Part shown: in pieces, positions 1 through 6,385 of the stretch
Layout of the letters: each line of letters begins with the position of its first letter
How positions within the stretch are numbered: the stretch's first letter is position 1
Source: Planctomycetota bacterium
GTDB taxonomy: Bacteria > Planctomycetota > UBA1135 > GCA-002686595
NCBI GenBank assembly: GCA_029259675.1
Contig: JAJDES010000131.1
Location: 1-6,385 of the forward strand
Length of the DNA: 6,385 nucleotides
Direction: 5' to 3'
Made by a program: the position numbers and the translations under genes
The notes under the pieces: model-generated
What the model saw: the letters and a program-made list of their open reading frames with translations, nothing else
The model's database searches: none
Told to the model about the DNA's origin: nothing

Positions 1-1017
1 GCTCAGGTCGAAGACCGACTCGACGGCTTCGGTCAAGCTGTCTTCGTCAACGGTGCCGGTGCCGAAGGTATCCACTCGAATCGAGAGCGGCTTGGCCACG
101 CCGATGGCGTAGGAGAGTTGCACTTCACAACGCTCCGCCAAGCCGGCGGCAACGATGTTCTTCGCAACCCAGCGGGCGGCGTAAGCGGCCGAGCGATCGA
201 CCTTACTGGCGTCCTTGCCGGAGAACGCGCCCCCACCGTGACGGCCCATGCCGCCGTAGGTGTCGACGATGATCTTGCGACCGGTCAAGCCGCAATCGCC
301 GTGGGGTCCGCCGAGCACAAACTTGCCGGTCGGGTTGATGTGAAAGATGGTGTCGGCGTCCAATAGCTCGGCCGGGATGACCTTGCGGATGCACTTGTCG
401 ATCACGTCCTTGACCAACTTGTCGTGGGCAATGTCCGGATCGTGCTGACTTGAGATCACAACGGTGTGCACGCGCACGGGCTTGTTGCCCTCGTACTCAA
501 CGGTGAGTTGACTCTTGCAGTCGGGGCGCGCCCAGGCGAGCTCGCCGCTTTGTCGCAGCTCGGCCATTTTCTCGACCAGGCGGTGCGAGTAGTGGATCGG
601 GAAGGGCATCAGCACTTCCGTCTCGTTGCAGGCGAAGCCGAACATGAGTCCCTGGTCACCGGCGCCTTGCTCGGCGTGCAGGCCTTCGCCTTCGCTCACA
701 CCTTGACTGATGTCGGGCGACTGCTTGTCGACCGTCACCATCACGGCGCAGGTGTGGCCGTTGATGCCGAAATTGTCGTTGTCGTAGCCGATGCGGTTGA
801 TCGTTGCGCGCGCCAGACCTTGGTAGTCGATCACGGCGCTCGTCGTGATTTCACCTGCGATCACGCACAATCCGGTCGTGACCATCGTCTCGCAGGCAAC
901 GCGGCTATTGGGATCCTGCTCCAAGCAGGCGTCGAGCACGGCGTCGGAAATCTGGTCGGCCACCTTATCGGGGTGACCCATCGAGACGGACTCGGAGGTG
1001 AACAGTCGTCTGGCCAT
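1..1017 (-). CDS. metK: S-adenosylmethionine synthetase (methionine adenosyltransferase), 3' end cut off by window
   Basis: MetK makes S-adenosylmethionine from methionine and ATP, releasing phosphate and pyrophosphate; it acts in the cytosol, usually as a tetramer. The visible 339 residues start at an ATG (1015-1017) and read MARRLFTSESVSMGHPDKVA, the family's usual opening, with the ATP-site HPDK at 15-18. Both family signatures are present: GAGDQGLMFGF at 118-128 (Phe where many members have Tyr) and GGGAFSGKD at 261-269. Catalytic-site residues matching E. coli Lys165, Arg244-Lys245, Lys265, Lys269 and Asp271 are seen as Lys168, Arg247-Lys248, Lys268, Lys272 and Asp274, so the enzyme looks active. 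The frame is open to base 1 and ends at the segment matching E. coli FDL near residue 330, so about 50 C-terminal residues lie outside the window. There is no clear Shine-Dalgarno sequence. It lies 357 bp downstream of waaA on the same strand. Confidence 0.98.
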   Translation of the reverse strand, partial: MARRLFTSESVSMGHPDKVADQISDAVLDACLEQDPNSRVACETMVTTGLCVIAGEITTSAVIDYQGLARATINRIGYDNDNFGINGHTCAVMVTVDKQSPDISQGVSEGEGLHAEQGAGDQGLMFGFACNETEVLMPFPIHYSHRLVEKMAELRQSGELAWARPDCKSQLTVEYEGNKPVRVHTVVISSQHDPDIAHDKLVKDVIDKCIRKVIPAELLDADTIFHINPTGKFVLGGPHGDCGLTGRKIIVDTYGGMGRHGGGAFSGKDASKVDRSAAYAARWVAKNIVAAGLAERCEVQLSYAIGVAKPLSIRVDTFGTGTVDEDSLTEAVESVFDLS

Positions 1018-1035
1018 TTCGCTTGGGGAATGATT

Positions 1036-1049
1036 AGCCCCGCGGGGCT
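1036..1049. repeat. 14-bp perfect palindrome in the metK leader
   Basis: The sequence AGCCCCGCGGGGCT equals its own reverse complement. As RNA it can fold into a 5-bp GC-rich stem (AGCCC/GGGCT) with a CGCG loop. It ends 18 bases upstream of the metK ATG, close enough to affect ribosome access, or it could be a binding site for a dimeric protein. There is no U-run after it, so it is not an intrinsic terminator. The symmetry is seen directly; the role is inferred. Confidence 0.5.
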
Positions 1050-1107
1050 GCGAGGAATTGGGAATCGTGAAGGAGAGGGCTCCCAGCGTCTTTCAACACA
1101 CACAGCG

Positions 1108-1123
1108 GGCCTGCCGGGAGGCC
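1108..1123. repeat. Small inverted repeat (hairpin) in the metK leader
   Basis: GGCCT and AGGCC flank a 6-base spacer (1113-1118), giving a 5-bp GC-rich stem about 90 bases upstream of the metK ATG. A second small stem, GGAG/CTCC with a 4-base loop, follows at 1072-1083 in the direction of transcription. Each is short enough to arise by chance in GC-rich DNA; the interest lies in their clustering in one leader. Confidence 0.35.
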
Positions 1124-1274
1124 GTTGCGTGCGCCGTTTGCGTTGGGGCATCCAGCAAATGTCGCCGGGCGCTTTTGGCCCCGTGGGACCTGAGCAGCGC
1201 TTTGCGGCCGCATACTCTACCCAAAACTACGCAGTGGGCCACGCTCTCGAATGGCGCGGCGTACGACTTGTACC

Positions 1275-1286
1275 GGCCAGCTGGCC
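1275..1286. repeat. 12-bp perfect palindrome between waaA and metK
   Basis: GGCCAGCTGGCC is a perfect palindrome located about 260 bp upstream of the metK start and 90 bp past the waaA stop. A short GTAC-N5-GTAC inverted repeat (1261-1273) lies directly beside it. It could be an operator-type site or the core of a 3' hairpin of the waaA message, but no T-run follows it on the minus strand. Function is unknown. Confidence 0.4.
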
Positions 1287-1315
1287 TCGGGAGCCTTTTC
1301 GCCGCACTCCTTGCA

Positions 1316-1347
1316 CCCGCCCCATCCCGGCAGCTCCCAGGCCCCCC
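1316..1347 (-). other. Possible G-quadruplex motif downstream of waaA
   Basis: On the minus (transcribed) strand this stretch has five runs of three or more guanines, with loops of 3, 7, 2 and 1 bases in transcription order. That satisfies the usual G3+N1-7 quadruplex pattern. It begins 28 bases after the waaA stop codon, in the non-coding gap. In a GC-rich genome such runs can occur by chance, and folding has to be shown by experiment. If formed, it would sit in the 3' untranslated part of the waaA message. Confidence 0.4.
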
Positions 1348-1374
1348 TCCGCGTCGAGCGCCGTTTGGGCCGCA

Positions 1375-2664
1375 TTAGCGCGCCAAGCAGCGCTCGCGCA
1401 GGGCCGCCAAAGTCTGTGCCGTGGCGCCTTTTTGGGCTTCGACCGCCCCCAGGCCTGCGCGGGACATCTCCGCTCGCAAAGCTTCGTTTTTGATCAACCC
1501 CTCGATACTGGCCTGCAATTCGCCGGCGCCCTTGATCTGCTGGCAGGCGCCGGCCGCCAACAACAGTCCGGCCTCGTCGCGGAAGTTGTCAATGTGCGGG
1601 CCAAAGATCACGGGGCGCCCCTGGGCAGCGGGCTCGAGCATATTTTGGCCGCCGTGCTCCAGCAGGCTGCCGCCCACGAAAACCAAATCAGCCAGGGCGT
1701 AAATCGCCTCCAATTCGCCGATCGTGTCGATCAGCACTGGCAAATCGGGATTCGGCTCCGTCTCGCCCGCGCGCAAGCTGGTCATGCGCTGCAGCGGTCC
1801 GAACTCGGCCGAGAGCGAGCGCATCAGTTCATTGGCGCGATTGGGGTGACGGGGCACGAGCACGAGCCTGTAGCTGCGTCCGGAGCCGGCCCAGGCTTCA
1901 AGGGCCAGGCGCTCCTCGGGTTCGTGGGTGCTGCCGAAGACGACGACTTTTTGGTCGTTCGCGGGACCCAACAAGCGCCGCAATTCCGGCCCCGGGTCCA
2001 CGCTGCCCACTTCCAATCCGTCGGCTTTGATGTTGCCCGTGACCACGACGCGACTGGCCTCCACCTGCAAGGCGCGGAAGCGCGCGGCGTATTGGTCCCG
2101 TTGCACGCAGTAGAGCGAGATGCGGTTGAACTGCGGCATGGTCTGCCGAAAGAAGCGGTATTGACTGTAGCTGCGCGTCGTGATGCGTCCGTTTACGACC
2201 GCAACGGGGATTCCGGCGCGGCCCGCCTCGCGCAGGAAATTGGGCCAAATTTCCAGCTCGAGCAGCACGATGCAGTCCGCTTGCACGCACCTGAGAAAGC
2301 GCCGCACGAGGGCTGAGATGTCGGCCGGAAAGCGAACGACCTTCAGCTTGGGAAAAATCTGGCGCGCCACCTCCATGCCCGTGTTGGTCGTCGTGCTGAT
2401 TACGACGTCGAACTCGCTCTCGTGCTCGAGTAGGGCGCGCACCAGGGGCGAAGCTCCCTTGACCTCCCCCACCGAAACCCCGTGCACCAAAATCCGCGTG
2501 GGCGCTTGACCGCGCGGGATGGGAGCTAGGCCGAAGCCCGCGCGCTCCAGCACCATGCGTCCGAAGCCCTTGTCGCGCAAACTGCGCCACAACAACCACG
2601 GCAGGCCCAGGATTGCCGCCACGATCCAAGCCAAGTCATAAAGCGCGTGCAGCAGCGCCCGCAT
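1375..2664 (-). CDS. waaA: 3-deoxy-D-manno-octulosonic acid (Kdo) transferase
   Basis: WaaA (KdtA) transfers one or more Kdo sugars from CMP-Kdo to the lipid A precursor at the cytoplasmic face of the inner membrane, the first step of LPS core assembly. From the ATG at 2664 the protein has 429 residues, the usual family length. Residues 1-28 form the expected N-terminal hydrophobic anchor. HGVSVGE (61-67) carries the probable catalytic Glu67; ELEIWPN is at 136-142. The C-terminal GT-B half shows GSTHEPEE (244-251), PRHPNR (271-276) and GGSLLEHGGQNMLEP (331-345), the CMP-Kdo binding region. It ends in TAA at 1375-1377. A GTG at 2706 would add 14 residues rich in Pro and charged residues before the anchor. 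Neither start has a Shine-Dalgarno sequence; I prefer the ATG because homologues begin just before the anchor. How many Kdo units it adds cannot be read from the sequence. Confidence 0.96.
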   Translation of the reverse strand: MRALLHALYDLAWIVAAILGLPWLLWRSLRDKGFGRMVLERAGFGLAPIPRGQAPTRILVHGVSVGEVKGASPLVRALLEHESEFDVVISTTTNTGMEVARQIFPKLKVVRFPADISALVRRFLRCVQADCIVLLELEIWPNFLREAGRAGIPVAVVNGRITTRSYSQYRFFRQTMPQFNRISLYCVQRDQYAARFRALQVEASRVVVTGNIKADGLEVGSVDPGPELRRLLGPANDQKVVVFGSTHEPEERLALEAWAGSGRSYRLVLVPRHPNRANELMRSLSAEFGPLQRMTSLRAGETEPNPDLPVLIDTIGELEAIYALADLVFVGGSLLEHGGQNMLEPAAQGRPVIFGPHIDNFRDEAGLLLAAGACQQIKGAGELQASIEGLIKNEALRAEMSRAGLGAVEAQKGATAQTLAALRERCLAR

Positions 2665-2791
2665 AAAACCCGGATTGGGATCCGCGCGAATCGGCTCGGG
2701 TATCACGAGAGGTGCGCTATGGGTTGGAGCGAGTTGCGGCTTGGTGGTTGGCTGACTGGGATGGAAGTCCGTTCCGATTCCCGCCCAACTC

Positions 2792-2811
2792 CCGTGCTGA
2801 AATCAGCGCGG
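2792..2811. repeat. 20-bp imperfect palindrome in the secA-waaA gap
   Basis: CCGTGCTGA and TCAGCGCGG flank a central AA. Eight of nine base pairs match; the only exception is a T/G pairing at 2795/2808. It lies 85 bp upstream of the GTG candidate and about 128 bp upstream of the preferred waaA ATG, where a regulator could sit. The 2-base centre makes a tight RNA hairpin unlikely unless the inner pairs open, so a DNA site for a dimeric regulator is the more natural reading. No regulator family is recognised. Confidence 0.45.
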
Positions 2812-2854
2812 AGCGCGGGCGCAACGGACTTGCTTGGGAACTCCACTGCATTGC

Positions 2855-2889
2855 GGCCTGCGCGCCCCGCCCTTGCAGCGGGCGCGGCC
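2855..2889 (-). terminator. GC-rich hairpin just past secA, possible transcript end without U-run
   Basis: CGCGCCC (2861-2867) pairs with GGGCGCG (2880-2886) around a 12-base loop, and GGCC elements at 2855-2858 and 2886-2889 can extend the stem across a small bulge. An alternative 5-bp pairing with a shorter loop is also possible. It starts 19 bases past the secA stop, the usual place for a 3'-end structure. On the minus strand it is followed by CAATGCAGTGG rather than a T-run, so it is not a standard intrinsic terminator; it may stabilise the message or assist Rho-type ending. The function is inferred from position only. Confidence 0.35.
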
Positions 2890-2907
2890 GGCTAGCAAAG
2901 CGAAGCT

Positions 2908-5748
<2,841 letters not shown>

Positions 5749-5768
5749 ATGTATGCGCGCCTGGCTGA

Positions 5769-5785
5769 GGCCCCTTGGCGGGGCC
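5769..5785 (-). repeat. GC-rich hairpin in the secA leader
   Basis: GGCCCC and GGGGCC flank a 5-base loop, a perfect 6-bp all-GC stem ending 20 bases upstream of the secA ATG. If it lies within the secA transcript it could limit ribosome access, since no Shine-Dalgarno sequence compensates. It is not followed by a T-run. The structure is visible in the sequence; a regulatory role is inference. Confidence 0.4.
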
Positions 5786-5890
5786 CACGGTCTAGGGCTA
5801 TCTGAGGGTGGTCTCGTTCGAGGTCGGTGTCGGCCCGCTACGGACCAAGGTGTGAGGGCGGGAGTCTAGGGCAAGCGCAACGCGAAGGCC

Positions 5891-5910
5891 GAGCCCGCGC
5901 GAGCCCGGGC
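5891..5910. repeat. Two-copy 10-bp tandem repeat upstream of secA
   Basis: GAGCCCGCGC is followed directly by GAGCCCGGGC, a 9 of 10 match with a 10-bp period, about one helical turn. The second copy contains the palindrome GCCCGGGC. It lies about 145-160 bp upstream of the secA ATG. It may be a pair of protein-binding sites or simply GC-rich low-complexity DNA. Confidence 0.35.
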
Positions 5911-5914
5911 CCGT

Positions 5915-5951
5915 GGGTTCCAGCCTCCGGCACGGGTTCCAGTGGGACCCG
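5915..5951. repeat. Direct 9-bp repeats and overlapping hairpin upstream of secA
   Basis: GGGTTCCAG occurs at 5915-5923 and again at 5934-5942, a 19-bp period. The second copy is also the left arm of an inverted repeat, CGGGTTCC (5933-5940) with GGGACCCG (5944-5951) around AGT; one of its eight pairs is a T/G wobble on the plus strand. I checked whether this is a tRNA T-arm: the 5-bp stem and 7-base loop do not fit. Two evenly spaced copies plus local dyad symmetry are what a regulator-binding region could look like, but no known site is matched. Confidence 0.4.
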
Positions 5952-6193
5952 GCTCCTGCGCTTCCAAAAGTTCCGCTGCGAGGGGCGACCATTTAACGGG
6001 CCAAGTGGCGGGCCGAAAAGCGCCTTGACGAATCTTTGGCATCTTCTTTCGCGCCACGGCTCTCTGAAACTTGGCCACCCGTGCCGTTCGCGACTCGAAA
6101 ACGACCCCATTCGGGCGGAAAGCCGGGTCCGCAATCCGCTTCGCAGCTGCGCTCGAAGCCACAACAACGCCCACCCAAGTGCCGATTCCGGTG

Positions 6194-6229
6194 CCCCGGC
6201 TGCCCGAATCGATCGACTCCAGGCCGGGG
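6194..6229 (-). repeat. Nested inverted repeat (stem-loop) between the upstream gene and secA
   Basis: CCCCGGC (6194-6200) and GCCGGGG (6223-6229) form a perfect 7-bp GC stem around 22 bases. Inside it, 6206-6219 forms a second stem with a GATC loop; on the minus-strand RNA its middle pair is G-U, so the inner stem is fully paired only on that strand. CGATTC at 6183-6188 can instead pair with GAATCG at 6206-6211, which would disrupt the inner stem. It begins about 80 bases past the stop of the upstream gene. No T-run follows, so it is not a classical terminator. Confidence 0.4.
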
Positions 6230-6309
6230 TCTCTCCCATCGCCCAAACAGCCCGGCCCCCGCACGGACCAAGCGACCAACCCCTGGGGGGCCTGAAATTG
6301 CGGCTCCGC

Positions 6310-6385
6310 CTAGTCCTTTTCCTGCCGAGCGGCCAGCAGGCGGGCAATCATCTTGAACAGGATTTGGCGCGCGTAGGGCTTGCGC
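6310..6385 (-). CDS. C-terminal end of an unidentified protein, possibly a response-regulator receiver domain
   Basis: The frame is open from the right edge to a TAG at 6310-6312 and gives the last 24 residues, starting RKPYARQILFKMIARLLAAR and ending in QEKD. The rest of the gene lies outside the window. The pattern is an amphipathic helix with regular Ile/Leu/Met and Arg/Lys, ending in charged residues, like a true C-terminus. A Lys-Pro-Tyr just before the final helix resembles the conserved Lys-Pro at the end of the fifth strand of CheY-like receiver domains, where the last helix follows. This is a weak match on few residues; other proteins end in such helices. It is co-directional with secA but separated by 561 bp. 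Confidence 0.55.
   Translation of the reverse strand, partial: RKPYARQILFKMIARLLAARQEKD

Larger units (their letters stand above)
1018..1374 (-). other. Intergenic region waaA-metK: metK leader, no gene seen
   Basis: This 357-bp gap separates the waaA stop from the metK start and should contain the waaA 3' end and probably the metK promoter and leader. Open frames crossing it translate to Arg/Pro/Ala-rich sequence without recognisable motifs, and I do not call any of them. In transcription order it holds a G-run cluster (1347-1316), a 12-bp palindrome (1275-1286), a weak -10-like TAGAGT with no good -35, a GGCCT/AGGCC hairpin (1108-1123), a small GGAG/CTCC hairpin (1072-1083) and a 14-bp palindrome 19 bases before the metK ATG. 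I looked for SAM-I, SAM-II, SAM/SAH and SAH riboswitch consensus elements and recognised none. Confidence 0.6.
5749..6309 (-). other. Long intergenic region upstream of secA, no gene seen
   Basis: This 561-bp gap runs from the stop of the upstream gene to the secA ATG and should contain the secA promoter and leader. Minus-strand open frames of up to 169 codons cross it. Their products are rich in Arg, Pro, Gly and Trp, lack family motifs, and the frame I checked codon by codon (5866-6279) has roughly equal GC at all three codon positions, which is unlike a gene in GC-rich DNA. It contains a nested inverted repeat (6194-6229), an 8-bp inverted repeat with a 62-base spacer (5999-6006 and 6069-6076), short direct repeats and a hairpin around 5891-5951, and a GC hairpin close to secA (5769-5785). 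A TTAAAT (-10-like) near 5991-5996 has no matching -35. No tRNA, tmRNA, SRP RNA or known riboswitch was recognised. Confidence 0.6.

Noticed and set aside
1358..1367. GCGCCGTTTG shared between 1358-1367 and about 1131-1140
   Set aside because: A 10-bp direct match over about 230 bp of GC-rich non-coding DNA, with no similarity in the flanks; best explained as chance.
1018..1374. SAM riboswitch in front of metK
   Set aside because: Expected from knowledge of metK regulation, but I could not find the conserved core of any SAM or SAH class by eye. A covariance-model search would be decisive.
466..2316. A 616-codon open frame on the plus strand opposite metK, the gap and waaA
   Set aside because: It runs antisense to two clearly real genes whose motifs are intact, and its product is a His/Val/Leu/Ala-rich shadow with no family motif. 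Long antisense frames are common in GC-rich DNA with biased third positions.
5934..5950. GGTTC-containing hairpin as a possible tRNA T-arm
   Set aside because: A 17-base T-arm needs a 5-bp stem around a 7-base loop; here the pairing closes to a 3-base loop, and there are no anticodon or acceptor arms at the right distance.
5991..5996. TTAAAT on the minus strand as a secA -10 box
   Set aside because: Only four of six bases match the consensus and the sequence 16-18 bp upstream (TTTTCG region) is a poor -35 box, so I do not call a promoter.
5999..6076. 8-bp inverted repeat GGCCAAGT / ACTTGGCC with a 62-base spacer
   Set aside because: Real in the sequence, but one such pair at this spacing is about what chance predicts for a 561-bp gap, and nothing else supports a function.
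5866..6279. A 137-codon minus-strand frame in the gap upstream of secA, possibly a small gene
   Set aside because: Part of it looks protein-like, but GC is nearly even over the three codon positions (second position about as rich as the first), the product is rich in Arg, Gly, Ala and Pro, and no motif is recognised. I treat it as non-coding; homologues in relatives would change this.
5838..6347. A 169-codon minus-strand frame overlapping the end of the upstream gene
   Set aside because: It overlaps the C-terminal codons of the upstream gene in another frame and encodes Arg/Pro/Trp/Ser-rich low-complexity sequence without motifs.

Overview
The window is a stretch of GC-rich bacterial chromosome carrying core housekeeping genes, all read from the minus strand. 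Reading in the direction of transcription (high to low coordinates), it contains: the last 24 codons of an unidentified gene (stop at 6310-6312); a 561-bp gap; complete secA (5748-2908, 946 aa); a 201-bp gap (243 bp to the preferred waaA start); complete waaA/kdtA (2664-1375, 429 aa from the preferred ATG); a 357-bp gap; and the first 339 codons of metK (1017-1), which runs off the left edge. I see no mobile element, CRISPR array, tRNA, rRNA or phage gene, and no sign of recent transfer.

The organism makes lipopolysaccharide, because WaaA is the lipid A Kdo transferase, so it has a Gram-negative type envelope. SecA has the long linker and the Cys-X-Cys-X8-Cys-His zinc tail used with SecB or ribosomes. 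None of the three start codons has a clear Shine-Dalgarno sequence. Together with the GC content and the wording of SecA, this makes me think of Planctomycetota or a similar deep Gram-negative lineage, but that is an impression that needs a tree. I cannot name a genus.

The genes serve separate basic functions: SecA drives protein export through SecYEG, WaaA adds Kdo to lipid A at the inner membrane, and MetK makes S-adenosylmethionine in the cytosol. SecA and WaaA both contribute to building the envelope, but the gaps of 201, 357 and 561 bp suggest separate transcription units or internal promoters rather than one tight operon.

The gaps hold the only unexplained structure. They contain several inverted repeats, a possible G-quadruplex motif after waaA, short direct repeats upstream of secA, and a nested hairpin with a competing alternative pairing between the upstream gene and secA. 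None matches an RNA family I recognise. The long open frames on the plus strand opposite secA and waaA/metK are shadows caused by codon bias. I found no convincing new biological system here; the leader structures are the best leads, and they are modest.
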